The translations under genes and the position numbers were made by a program. A DNA stretch of 15,787 nt. Origin: an uncultured Solobacterium sp. (lineage in GTDB: Bacteria > Bacillota_I > Bacilli_A > Erysipelotrichales > Erysipelotrichaceae). Below the pieces are notes generated by a model. That model had not been told where the DNA came from and did no database searches. It saw only the letters and a program-made list of their open reading frames with translations. The stretch lies in NCBI GenBank assembly GCA_905235315.1, contig CAJOLG010000021.1, forward strand, positions 1 to 15,787, given 5' to 3'. Of this stretch, positions 1-7,524 are shown in pieces (position 1 is the stretch's first letter; each line of letters starts with the position of its first letter).

Positions 1-678
1 GGCATCAAACGGTATCATCAGGTCAGCACAGATGAAGTATACGGGGATCTCCCGCTTGACCGGCCGGATCTTCTGTTCCGGGAAGATACGCCGATCCATA
101 CCAGTTCGCCATACAGTGCCTCCAAGGCATCGGCCGATCTCTTGGTACTGGCGTATCACCGCACCTTCGGGCTTCCGGTTACGATCAGCCGGTGCTCCAA
201 CAACTACGGGCCGTATCATTTTCCGGAAAAGCTGATCCCGCTTGTCATTTCACGTGCCCTCGCAGATGAATCCATTCCCGTTTACGGGGAAGGAGCCAAT
301 GTGCGGGACTGGCTGTATGTCAACGATCACTGCACCGCAATCGACCTGATCATCCGAAACGGGCGTGACGGGGAAGTGTACAACATCGGCGGTCATAATG
401 AAGTATCAAACCTGGAAGTCGTCAAAACGATTCTCAAGGTGCTGGACAAACCGGAGAGTCTCATTCATTTTGTCAAAGACCGTCCGGGACATGACCTCCG
501 CTATGCGATGGATCCGACCAAGATTGAAACAGAACTTGGCTGGGAGCCGGAATATACCTTTGACACCGGGATCCGCAGGACGATTGACTGGTATCTGAAT
601 AACCGCGAATGGTGGGAGCACATTGTCAACGGCGAATACCGGAATTACTACGCAGAAATGTATAAGGACAGACAATGA
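1..678 (+). CDS. rmlB: dTDP-glucose 4,6-dehydratase, C-terminal part (5' end outside window)
   Basis: RmlB converts dTDP-glucose to dTDP-4-keto-6-deoxyglucose, the committed cytoplasmic step toward dTDP-rhamnose and related deoxysugars. The open frame runs from base 1 without a start, leaving 225 residues of a protein usually about 330-350 long. The N-terminal NAD-binding GxxGxxG segment is therefore off the window. Visible family marks are STDEVYG (Thr-Asp-Glu of the active site) near the start, SPYSASKA (the SDR YxxxK catalytic pair), then SRCSNNYGPYHFPEKLIPL and VRDWLYVNDHC, all typical of RmlB rather than of other extended SDR epimerases. The stop codon overlaps the glf start, so the two are translationally coupled. 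rmlA, rmlC and rmlD are not in view and may lie upstream; without them the final sugar cannot be fixed. Confidence 0.95.
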   Translation, partial: GIKRYHQVSTDEVYGDLPLDRPDLLFREDTPIHTSSPYSASKASADLLVLAYHRTFGLPVTISRCSNNYGPYHFPEKLIPLVISRALADESIPVYGEGANVRDWLYVNDHCTAIDLIIRNGRDGEVYNIGGHNEVSNLEVVKTILKVLDKPESLIHFVKDRPGHDLRYAMDPTKIETELGWEPEYTFDTGIRRTIDWYLNNREWWEHIVNGEYRNYYAEMYKDRQ

Positions 679-1850
679 TGAAACCGGATGTGCTGATCGT
701 TGGGGCCGGGTTTGCCGGCGCCGTAAGTGCAAGAGCGTTAGCGGAAGCCGGAAAGAAGGTCGTGATCCTGGAACGGCGGAGTCATATCGGCGGAAATGCG
801 TATGACTATCCGGACGAAAACGGGGTGATGCGGCATGAATACGGACCGCATATCTTTCATACCAGTTCCGAAAAAGCGGTGAAGTTTCTCTCCCGGTTTA
901 CCGGCTGGTATGACTATGAACACCGGGTGCTCGGCTGTATCGAAGGTCAGCTGGTGCCGATTCCGTTTAACCTGACCTCGATTGAGAAACTGTTTCCGGG
1001 TGAGAAAGCAGATCATCTGAAAGAGGTGCTGATCTCTGCGTACGGCATGGGACAGAAAATCCCGATTCTTGAGCTTCGCAAAAGTGAAGATCCTGAGATT
1101 CGGGAACTTGCGGAATATATTTTTGAACACGTGTTCAAATACTACACCATGAAGCAGTGGGGCTACACTGCCGAGGAGATCGATCCGGCAGTGACCGGCC
1201 GGGTACCGGTGCTGGTTTCCTATGATGACCGGTATTTTCAGGACAGCTTTCAGAAGATGCCGGATCAGGGGTTTACCGCCATGTTTGAAAAGATGCTCGA
1301 TCATGAAGCCATTGAAGTGCATCTGAACACCGAAGCGATGGATCATCTCTGCGTGGATCCGGAAGCGGGCAGGGTGCTGCTTGACGGGGAAGACTATGAC
1401 GGTATCGTGATCTTTACCGGCCTGGCGGATCAGCTGCTGAATTACGTGAACGGGGATCTGCCGTACCGCAGTCTGGAATTCGATGTGCAAAGTGCAGAGG
1501 GACAGTATCAGCCGGTTACCACGGTCAACTATCCGACCCCGGCAGAACTGCATCCCTATACCCGGATTACGGAATACAAGAATATGATGAAGAATCCGCC
1601 GAAGGAGAAGACCACGGTTGCGGTGGAATATCCGTATGCGTATTCCCGGAACGGGGAAAAGGGAACGGTGCCGTACTATCCGGTATTCACCGATGCCAGC
1701 AGGGCGATGTATGCCGCATATACAGCGATGCTGGAGAAGGTGCCGAATATCTATCTGCTCGGGCGTCTTGCGGAATACAAGTATTACAACATGGACCAGA
1801 TCACGGATGCGGCTCTGGCGCTTGCGGAAAAACTGACAGAGGAAAAATGA
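675..1850 (+). CDS. glf: UDP-galactopyranose mutase
   Basis: Glf is a cytoplasmic flavoenzyme that interconverts UDP-galactopyranose and UDP-galactofuranose, supplying Galf for surface polysaccharides. The 391-residue product has the expected length. It opens with the FAD dinucleotide-binding motif VGAGFAG (residues 9-15), then ERRSHIGGNAYD and YGPHIFHT. TGRVPV and YTRITEYK carry the positions of the two arginines that bind the UDP-sugar diphosphate in characterised mutases. GRLAEYKYYNMDQ near the C-terminus is the family's flavin-contacting signature. Start: two consecutive ATG codons at 675 and 678; AAGGA at 664-668 is 6 nt from the first, which I chose. The gene overlaps rmlB by 4 nt and the following glycosyltransferase by 4 nt (ATGA), marking one operon. 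It implies that the glycan made here contains galactofuranose. Confidence 0.96.
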   Translation: MMKPDVLIVGAGFAGAVSARALAEAGKKVVILERRSHIGGNAYDYPDENGVMRHEYGPHIFHTSSEKAVKFLSRFTGWYDYEHRVLGCIEGQLVPIPFNLTSIEKLFPGEKADHLKEVLISAYGMGQKIPILELRKSEDPEIRELAEYIFEHVFKYYTMKQWGYTAEEIDPAVTGRVPVLVSYDDRYFQDSFQKMPDQGFTAMFEKMLDHEAIEVHLNTEAMDHLCVDPEAGRVLLDGEDYDGIVIFTGLADQLLNYVNGDLPYRSLEFDVQSAEGQYQPVTTVNYPTPAELHPYTRITEYKNMMKNPPKEKTTVAVEYPYAYSRNGEKGTVPYYPVFTDASRAMYAAYTAMLEKVPNIYLLGRLAEYKYYNMDQITDAALALAEKLTEEK

Positions 1851-2845
1851 AACGTACCATACGGATCGCATTTGCGGATCAGAAACGCGGGTTCAACCCG
1901 CAGGAAAATGAATATACGGAATTACTGCGGAAACACTATGACCTTGTCATTACCGACACGGATCCGGAGTACCTCATTTATTCCGTATTCGGAACGGATC
2001 ATCTGAATTATGACTGTATCCGTATTTTCTACACGGGCGAATGTCTGACCCCGGATTTCAACGAATGCGATTACGCAGCCGGCTTTGACCGCCTGGAATT
2101 CGGCGACCGGTATCTCCGGTTTCCGTACTACCTGTATCACGGGTATGAGAAGGAGTATCTGGCGCTGAAGGAACGGCCGGTTTATACCATGGACGATGTC
2201 CGTGCGAAAAAGGGATTCTGCAGTTTCGTGGTCTCCAACTGCTTTGCGCAGGATCAGCGGGCGGAACTGTTTCATAAACTGAGTGAGTACAGGGAAGTTG
2301 CCAGCGGCGGCCGGTATCTCAACAATATCGGCGGGGCAGTGAAAGACAAACTTGCGTTTACCGCGCAGTATAAGTTTGCGATCGCCTGCGAAAATGCCTG
2401 CTATGCCGGCTACACCACGGAAAAGATCCTGGATGCGTTCGCCGCCGGAGCGATTCCCATCTATTACGGGGATCCGGATGCGGGCATGGATTTCAATCCG
2501 AAGGCCTTCATCCACTGTAAGGATTATCCGGACTTTGACGCAGTGCTGGAGCGGGTAAAGGAACTTGATCGGGATGAGGAAGCGTACCTGAACATGCTGA
2601 ATGAACCCCCGGTTCTGGAATGGCAGGATCCCGATGCGTTTGAAACCTTCCTCTGTGAAATCATTGACCGGGATTATGCGTCTGCGTTCCGCCGCCCGGT
2701 ATCGATGTATACCAAAGCGAACGATGCCATGATCCGCCGGCATCAGTTCTTTGAGAAGAATCTCTACCGACCCGCAAAGATGGCGAAGAACCAGCTGACG
2801 CGGCTTGGCAACGGAACGTTTCTTACCGGAAAACGCACAAAGTAA
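1847..2845 (+). CDS. Glycosyltransferase family 10 (alpha-1,3/4-fucosyltransferase type)
   Basis: GT10 enzymes classically transfer L-fucose from GDP-fucose to GlcNAc or Glc in an alpha-1,3 or alpha-1,4 link. The 332-residue protein has the family pattern: KGFCSFVVSN (122-131) with SGGRYLNNIGG (153-163), and the donor-binding block YKFAIACEN (175-183), GYTTEKI (188-194), AGAIPIYYGDP (200-210). In known fucosyltransferases this block contacts the GDP-sugar. There is no signal peptide or transmembrane segment, and the C-terminus is rich in Lys and Arg (about residues 285-332), fitting peripheral membrane attachment. The start ATG overlaps the glf stop as ATGA, and a terminator follows the stop, so it is the last gene of the operon. 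No GDP-fucose synthesis genes (gmd, fcl) are in view, so the donor sugar is inferred from the family only. Family assignment is firm; substrate is not. Confidence 0.9.
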   Translation: MKRTIRIAFADQKRGFNPQENEYTELLRKHYDLVITDTDPEYLIYSVFGTDHLNYDCIRIFYTGECLTPDFNECDYAAGFDRLEFGDRYLRFPYYLYHGYEKEYLALKERPVYTMDDVRAKKGFCSFVVSNCFAQDQRAELFHKLSEYREVASGGRYLNNIGGAVKDKLAFTAQYKFAIACENACYAGYTTEKILDAFAAGAIPIYYGDPDAGMDFNPKAFIHCKDYPDFDAVLERVKELDRDEEAYLNMLNEPPVLEWQDPDAFETFLCEIIDRDYASAFRRPVSMYTKANDAMIRRHQFFEKNLYRPAKMAKNQLTRLGNGTFLTGKRTK

Positions 2846-2866
2846 CCGATTCCGTCAATTTGTAAG

Positions 2867-2892
2867 AGAGACCTCTGGAAAGGTCTCTTTTT
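2867..2892 (+). terminator. Intrinsic terminator of the rmlB-glf-GT10 operon
   Basis: A perfect 8-bp stem AGAGACCT / AGGTCTCT (2867-2874 with 2881-2888) encloses a 6-nt loop and runs into T5 (2888-2892). It lies 21 nt past the GT10 stop. Its shape matches the other terminators in the window. Confidence 0.88.
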
Positions 2893-2904
2893 GCGAAGTG
2901 TGTT

Positions 2905-2934
2905 TTGTGCAGAAATGCCGCAATGCGGTATGAT
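2905..2934 (+). promoter_or_regulatory. Candidate sigma-A promoter for the MBOAT-SGNH operon
   Basis: TTGTGC (2905-2910) is separated by 18 nt from TATGAT (2929-2934), directly after the upstream terminator and 44 nt before the MBOAT start. The predicted start of transcription is near 2941. The -10 differs from consensus at one position and the -35 is weaker. Because a terminator precedes it, this operon needs its own promoter, which supports the call. Confidence 0.6.
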
Positions 2935-2944
2935 GGACAAAGAG

Positions 2945-2964
2945 AAACCGGAGAATACCGGTTT
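2945..2964 (+). promoter_or_regulatory. 5' leader hairpin before the MBOAT gene
   Basis: A perfect 7-bp inverted repeat AAACCGG / CCGGTTT (2945-2951 and 2958-2964) with a 6-nt loop sits a few nucleotides after the predicted transcription start. The right arm continues to T4 (2962-2965) and then CG, so it could be a 5' stabilising hairpin or a weak attenuator. GAGG at 2970-2973, 5 nt before the ATG at 2979, is the likely ribosome binding site and lies outside the stem. Confidence 0.5.
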
Positions 2965-2978
2965 TCGATGAGGTTGGC

Positions 2979-4376
2979 ATGACGTTCAACAGTTTTTATT
3001 TTCTCTGTTTCGCACCGGTCGTGATCCTGCTGTATTACGTCTTTGCGGGCAGATTTAAAACGATATACCTGCTTGCGGTCAGTCTGCTGTTCTATGCGTT
3101 CTTCGGGCTGCCGTCTTTTGCGGTGCTCTGTGCGATGATCGCTGTGACGTATCTGTTTGCCCGGCATCTTTCAGACCATCGCTCGAAACCGGTATTTATC
3201 GCCGCCATTGTTCTTCTTGCCGGCCTGCTTATCTCGATCCGGTTCATGGACCGGGCGATGAATACGTGGTTTGGCATAACCGTACCGTTCACCCTGTTCG
3301 TGCCGGTGGGGTTATCGTTCTTTACGCTCAATGCGATCGGCTATCTTGCGGATCTTTATACCGGGAAAATGAACCGGCCGTTATCCCTGGCCGAGACCGG
3401 CGTCTTTATTTCCTTCTTCCCGACTGTGACCTCCGGCCCGATCCTGCGGGCAGGGGAGTTTGCGCACGAACTGCGCAAACCGGCGGAACGGCTGTCCTAT
3501 GACCGGATCCGGAACGGTTTTCTACTGGTCCTTTGGGGTTATTTTATGAAACTGGTCATCGCAGAGCGCTGCGCATTGGTGACCGGCACCGTCTACGGGG
3601 ATGAAACCCTGTACGGTCTTCCGGTTCTGCTGGCGATCTTCCTTTACAGCATTCAGATCTATGCCGACTTTGCGGGCTATTCCCTGATTGCCCGGGGGAT
3701 TGCGTACGGAATGGGCATTGCAGTGCCGGAAAATTTCCGTCAGCCGTATCTTTCCGCTTCGGTAAAGGAATTCTGGCGCCGGTGGCACATGTCGCTCAGC
3801 GCCTGGCTGAAAGATTATGTTTATATTCCGCTCGGCGGTTCGCACAACGGAACGGCAAAGACGTACCGCAACCTGATGATCACGTTTCTGGTCAGCGGCT
3901 TCTGGCACGGCACCGGGTTTACCTTTCTCGTCTGGGGTGCGCTCCATGGCATTGCCCAGATTGTGGAAGGGCTTTTGTTCAAAGACAGCCAGGCAGAGGC
4001 GCGTTTCAGCAGCCGGCTGTTTCATACCGTTCTGACATTTGTGTTTGTTTCCTGCGCCTGGGTGTTTTTCCGCAGCTGGGGCGTGCGGGAAGCCATTGGC
4101 ATCTTTGCGCGTGCCCTGCATCCCGGCAATGCCGGAATCCTGTTTACCGACCGGCTGTATACTCTTGGCATGGATGCGAGAAATCTACGGATCTTCGTGC
4201 CTGCGTTTCTGATGATGGCCGGGGTTGATGTCCTGCAGTACCGGCATGGGGATTTCATGGACCGGTTTCTGAAGCAGAGTATTGTTCTGCGCATCCTGGC
4301 AGTCTGGGTGATTCTGATTCTGGTCGTTTTCTCCCTGAATCTTTCCGGTACGGAGTTTATCTATATGCAGTTCTGA
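2979..4376 (+). CDS. MBOAT-family membrane O-acyltransferase (AlgI/DltB/PatA-like)
   Basis: Multi-spanning membrane-bound O-acyltransferases take acyl groups from a cytoplasmic donor and pass them across the membrane to a partner that acylates an exported polymer. The 465-residue protein is the usual length and shows about 10 hydrophobic segments. Family marks in order are FVPVGLSFFTLNAIGY (107-122), FFPTVTSGPILR (146-157), YADFAGYSLIARG (228-240), FREPYLS-type sequence FRQPYLS followed by KEFWRRWHMSLSAWLKDYVY (263-282) and IPLGG (283-287), and VSGFWHG (305-311). His310 is the invariant catalytic histidine and His270 the second conserved one. It ends 9 nt before the SGNH gene, which fits the MBOAT/SGNH two-protein systems. 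No dltA or dltC is nearby, so D-alanylation of teichoic acid is less likely than O-acetylation of a polysaccharide. Confidence 0.93.
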   Translation: MTFNSFYFLCFAPVVILLYYVFAGRFKTIYLLAVSLLFYAFFGLPSFAVLCAMIAVTYLFARHLSDHRSKPVFIAAIVLLAGLLISIRFMDRAMNTWFGITVPFTLFVPVGLSFFTLNAIGYLADLYTGKMNRPLSLAETGVFISFFPTVTSGPILRAGEFAHELRKPAERLSYDRIRNGFLLVLWGYFMKLVIAERCALVTGTVYGDETLYGLPVLLAIFLYSIQIYADFAGYSLIARGIAYGMGIAVPENFRQPYLSASVKEFWRRWHMSLSAWLKDYVYIPLGGSHNGTAKTYRNLMITFLVSGFWHGTGFTFLVWGALHGIAQIVEGLLFKDSQAEARFSSRLFHTVLTFVFVSCAWVFFRSWGVREAIGIFARALHPGNAGILFTDRLYTLGMDARNLRIFVPAFLMMAGVDVLQYRHGDFMDRFLKQSIVLRILAVWVILILVVFSLNLSGTEFIYMQF

Positions 4377-4385
4377 AAGGTGACG

Positions 4386-5798
4386 ATGAAGACAAAGTAC
4401 AGCTGGACAACCGAACTTCTCAAGATCCTCGGCATGGCGGTCGTGGTATTCCTGCCGGTGTTTTTCCTGTGCCTTTATATCCGGTTCTTCCCGATGAATT
4501 ACGGGGATGACGAACTGCCGTATTACCTTTGGAACAGCGATGTCACGAATCAGAATGACACCCGGTATTACAGCACGCTGATTCTGGGGGATTCCTCGGC
4601 CAATGCGGCATATCTTCCGGAACTCCTGTCGGAGGGGACGATCAGCCTTGCGCTTGGCGGAACGACACCGCTGGAAAACTTCCATGTGCTGGAAAACTGG
4701 CTGGCAAACCATGAAGCGCCGAACAGCATCTTTCTCTCGTTTATGGATTATCACCTGGTTTACGACAACATGTTCTATGAACGCACCGTGTATTCGCATC
4801 TGTTGACACCGGCACAGGAAAGGCAGATCGTTCACGATGCATTTGCGATCGGGGAGGACTATATCGCACAGGATGATGCGTATCTTCAGCTGTTTGAATA
4901 TGACCATTGTTTTCCGAACAAATACATGCCGTCCTTACTGAATGCCGGCTTCACGGAGCGAAACGCGCAGAATGAAGAACGCTACGCCGCCGTTTCGCTT
5001 CACCGCGGGGCATATATCGGAATGACGACGGACTTTTATACCGAGACCAAGCCAAACGTATATGAATCATTCGCAGTCAATCCGATCTTTGATGACTATA
5101 TGAAGCGCCTTCTGAATCTTGCGAAGGAAAACGGCATCACGGTATATATCACATCACTGCCGAAACCGGACAATGCCGTCCTTACCGAAGTGTATCGGAA
5201 TCAGCGGGATGAGTATTACAAGTCCCTTGTGAATGCCTATGACAATACGGTGTACTATGCGGCAGAGAATACGGTATCCGGCGCGTACTTTCATGACTGG
5301 GAACACTTCAATCTGTACGGTGCCCGGTACTGGTCCCAGCTTATTCAAAAGCGGTATCCCGAAGCGTTTGTGCAGGAAGAAACCAGTGCAGAAACGAAAC
5401 TGGGGATTCTTGATTATCTTCAGAACGCAGAAACACCGGACGGATTGCTGGGGTTTGCGGACGGGAAAACCTACGCGGCCGTCGTCATTGCCGGGGATGC
5501 CGGCGATTGGGCAGCGGATCTCGATGATACCGGGCTTGCCGTCAAGCAGCGCAAGGTATTCATCAAAAAACACAGCGACATCAATGTCACTGTGCAGGAA
5601 GCGAATTCTTCGCCGAACGGCTTCTGTATCTGGATGGAACCGGACGGAGCGTGTGCGATCGTAAGCGGAGACACGGTATACGGTGTGGAGATCAATGATT
5701 CCGCCGGTCTTACCGTGTTGATTGTGGATACCGAAACCCATATGCCGGTCATTGTCCGGAATTATATCCGTACTTCTGCCGGCTGGAGCGGGCAGTAA
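4386..5798 (+). CDS. Membrane-anchored SGNH-hydrolase-like O-acyltransferase partner with C-terminal extension
   Basis: This is the probable extracytoplasmic transferase that receives acyl groups from the MBOAT protein (AlgJ/AlgX, DltD or PatB-like role). Residues 11-33 form one membrane anchor. The SGNH marks are LILGDSSANA (GDS 68-70, nucleophile Ser70), LALGGTTPLEN (88-98, block II) and HDWEHFN (303-309, Asp304/His307 of block V). From about residue 336 there is an extra region of some 135 residues that AlgX/DltD do not have: ILDYLQNAETPDG, AAVVIAGDAGDW, and GLTVLIVDTETHMPV near the end. By eye it resembles ILEI/FAM3-like domains seen in some bacterial capsule proteins, but that is a guess. 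Start: ATG 4386 has AAAGG at 4376-4380, 5 nt upstream; a GTG two codons earlier (4380) is the alternative. Only 2 nt separate its stop from the stop of the opposing gene. Confidence 0.8.
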   Translation: MKTKYSWTTELLKILGMAVVVFLPVFFLCLYIRFFPMNYGDDELPYYLWNSDVTNQNDTRYYSTLILGDSSANAAYLPELLSEGTISLALGGTTPLENFHVLENWLANHEAPNSIFLSFMDYHLVYDNMFYERTVYSHLLTPAQERQIVHDAFAIGEDYIAQDDAYLQLFEYDHCFPNKYMPSLLNAGFTERNAQNEERYAAVSLHRGAYIGMTTDFYTETKPNVYESFAVNPIFDDYMKRLLNLAKENGITVYITSLPKPDNAVLTEVYRNQRDEYYKSLVNAYDNTVYYAAENTVSGAYFHDWEHFNLYGARYWSQLIQKRYPEAFVQEETSAETKLGILDYLQNAETPDGLLGFADGKTYAAVVIAGDAGDWAADLDDTGLAVKQRKVFIKKHSDINVTVQEANSSPNGFCIWMEPDGACAIVSGDTVYGVEINDSAGLTVLIVDTETHMPVIVRNYIRTSAGWSGQ

Positions 5799-5800
5799 GC

Positions 5801-7435
5801 TTATTCCGCAAGGAAGAGCGCACCGCGCTTCATCGGTTCAAGATACGTAAAGCGGGCCAGCCACGGATCGGTTTCCTTCATCTCATACCGGTTGCCTGCC
5901 GTATCAAGGTAATAGTAAGCGGGATACCGTTCCGGATGCAGGATGCGGTACGCATCCATCGCTTCGGTATACTGGTCCTGTTCCCAGAAATAGGCATAGG
6001 TGGAATTGGATGCCATGCGTTTGGTCAGGGCAAGATATTCCCATGACTGGGCGGTGATCAGATTGGCATATTCACACCCGTCCATCGCATTGATCGCTTC
6101 GATATCGGACAGCGAAGCTTCGTAATTTCTGACGGTTTCCGGGCTGTCTTTGAGACCTGCCAGGGGGCCGTTTTTTACGGGCTCGGTATAATTGCCGCTG
6201 CCAAGATAGACAAACGTTACGTTGAAGAAGAGCAGCACCCCAAGGATGACGCCGACGGCAGAATACTTCCATGCGGGTTTCAGGCTTGACTCCCATATCA
6301 GAAGCACGGTCATCGCGCATGCGGTGATCAGCGGGGCGGAGAAGGCGCGCGGCCCGACATTGCTGGAGAGACTGACCGCAAGCGAATCGATCAGGGAAAG
6401 CGAAATACAGAGTACGACAGCCGGCTCTGCCGGATAAAGCAGGAGAATCTCGCACCCGAGCAGGGCAACCGGGATCAGCACCAGCATATAGCCGCCCATC
6501 TCAGCCTGATACGGCCGGAGAACGCCGATATACAGAATCGACAGCAGACAGATGACCACGGCAACGCGAAGCCATTTCTGCCGCACTTCCTCCGCTGCCC
6601 GGCGGTTTTGCAGGACAAGGATGAATCCGGCCGCCATCGGAAGCAGGAAGACATTGAACGCAAGCACCAGCTTTCCCATACTGACCGCAAACTGCCGCAC
6701 GATGCCGGCGCTGTGAGACGGATCGATCAGGTATTTCAGACAGGAGAAGATCTGCGGGAGGGAAGCACGGCTCAGCACGATTCCAAGGAAGATCACCGCA
6801 GCGGTAAGAATGCCGAGAAACTGAACTATCCACCGGGTATGGGAATACCGCGAAGGGCGGACCAGGGTGATGACGGTAAGCACGGCGAATACCGCCGCAA
6901 GATAGGGGGTATTCAGCACGGCCCATGCGTACAGGATTCCGCTGAGGTACAGCCGAAGTTTGTCTTCGCGTTCAATCGGGTACAGCATCGCCGAAAGCAG
7001 CAGGAAGCCCGGCCCCATGGAGTTATAGGAGAGGGCAAAGGTGTTGTACGGCGCAAACAGCATATATGCGGCTGCTGCGCATACTGCTCCGTATCCGTGG
7101 TTCCGGAAGCGCAGATACACCGCAATGCCGATCAGAAGATTGAAGGCAATGTAGAAATACCGAAAGCCGAGCACAATGCCTGCAGTGCTTCCGGTGAATG
7201 CATGATACAGCGCCGTCAGCGGCCAGAGAAACACACTGATCATCTGGGCGATATGCCAGTCGTCAAAAAACATCGCATCCCCCTGGAACAGGCGGTAGCC
7301 AAGTGTAATGTAAAAATGCTCATCGGCTTCTCCGGTTCCGATCGGGGCTTTGAGAATATGCAGCACAAGAATGACCGCCGCCGTCACAAGAAAGCAGAGA
7401 TCCGTGCGGGAGAAGACTGGTTTTTTTCGGTTCAT
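5801..7435 (-). CDS. Polytopic membrane protein, GT-C glycosyltransferase-like
   Basis: The 544-residue product has about 11 hydrophobic segments in its first 420 residues, then a soluble C-terminal part of about 120 residues (from GSGNYTEPVKNG to the end). The first outer loop after the first membrane helix carries acidic residues (GEADEHFY, 35-42, and FDDWHIAQ, 57-64). This arrangement is typical of GT-C enzymes that use polyprenyl-phosphate sugars on the outer face of the membrane (GT39/GT83 type). A repeat-unit polymerase is a less supported alternative. No specific family was recognised with certainty. Start: ATG 7435, because a TACAAT box lies just before it; the frame continues to a GTG at 7513 with no ribosome binding site, and that longer start would overlap the promoter. 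It is the only minus-strand gene in the window and is flanked by plus-strand glycan genes, which suggests a role in the same pathway. Confidence 0.75.
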   Translation of the reverse strand: MNRKKPVFSRTDLCFLVTAAVILVLHILKAPIGTGEADEHFYITLGYRLFQGDAMFFDDWHIAQMISVFLWPLTALYHAFTGSTAGIVLGFRYFYIAFNLLIGIAVYLRFRNHGYGAVCAAAAYMLFAPYNTFALSYNSMGPGFLLLSAMLYPIEREDKLRLYLSGILYAWAVLNTPYLAAVFAVLTVITLVRPSRYSHTRWIVQFLGILTAAVIFLGIVLSRASLPQIFSCLKYLIDPSHSAGIVRQFAVSMGKLVLAFNVFLLPMAAGFILVLQNRRAAEEVRQKWLRVAVVICLLSILYIGVLRPYQAEMGGYMLVLIPVALLGCEILLLYPAEPAVVLCISLSLIDSLAVSLSSNVGPRAFSAPLITACAMTVLLIWESSLKPAWKYSAVGVILGVLLFFNVTFVYLGSGNYTEPVKNGPLAGLKDSPETVRNYEASLSDIEAINAMDGCEYANLITAQSWEYLALTKRMASNSTYAYFWEQDQYTEAMDAYRILHPERYPAYYYLDTAGNRYEMKETDPWLARFTYLEPMKRGALFLAE

Positions 7436-7442
7436 CAATCCT

Positions 7443-7474
7443 ATTGTATTGAAAAAGAAGGCATGCCGGACAGA
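7443..7474 (-). promoter_or_regulatory. Candidate promoter of the GT-C-like gene
   Basis: Read on the minus strand, TACAAT occupies 7448-7443, with transcription expected to begin near 7436, one base before the ATG at 7435. TCTGTCCG (7474-7467) lies 18 nt upstream of the -10. It matches TTGACA poorly, so it may be an activator or operator site rather than a -35 box. AGGA at 7442-7439 is only 3 nt from the ATG and would be upstream of the predicted transcript start. Confidence 0.5.
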
Positions 7475-7524
7475 TTTTTCTCCGGATTCGGTTTCTTTTC
7501 GGAAGCGGCGCACCGGTCTGTCCG
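7467..7524. repeat. Inverted repeat TCTGTCCG shared by the two divergent promoters
   Basis: The 8-mer TCTGTCCG is found on the plus strand at 7517-7524 and on the minus strand at 7474-7467. Each copy ends exactly 18 nt before its own -10 box (TATAAT at 7543 and TACAAT at 7448). The copies are 42 nt apart and point outward, so the intergenic region is mirror-symmetric around about 7495. Confidence 0.65.

Noticed and set aside
738..1871. A 377-codon minus-strand frame opposite glf.
   Set aside because: It is a shadow of glf: low-complexity Arg/His/Ile-rich translation, no ribosome site or promoter, and glf has complete family motifs.
1922..2743. A 273-codon minus-strand frame opposite the GT10 gene.
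   Set aside because: Same shadow character; the plus strand carries all GT10 motifs in a coupled operon.
2979..5798. Naming the MBOAT/SGNH pair dltB and dltD.
   Set aside because: No dltA, dltC or dltX is near, and the SGNH protein has an unusual tail and sits in a glycan locus; the general family call is safer.
7436..7513. Longer N-terminus (GTG 7513) for the GT-C-like protein.
   Set aside because: The added 26 residues are basic and lack a ribosome site, and the region contains the TACAAT box and the repeat element.
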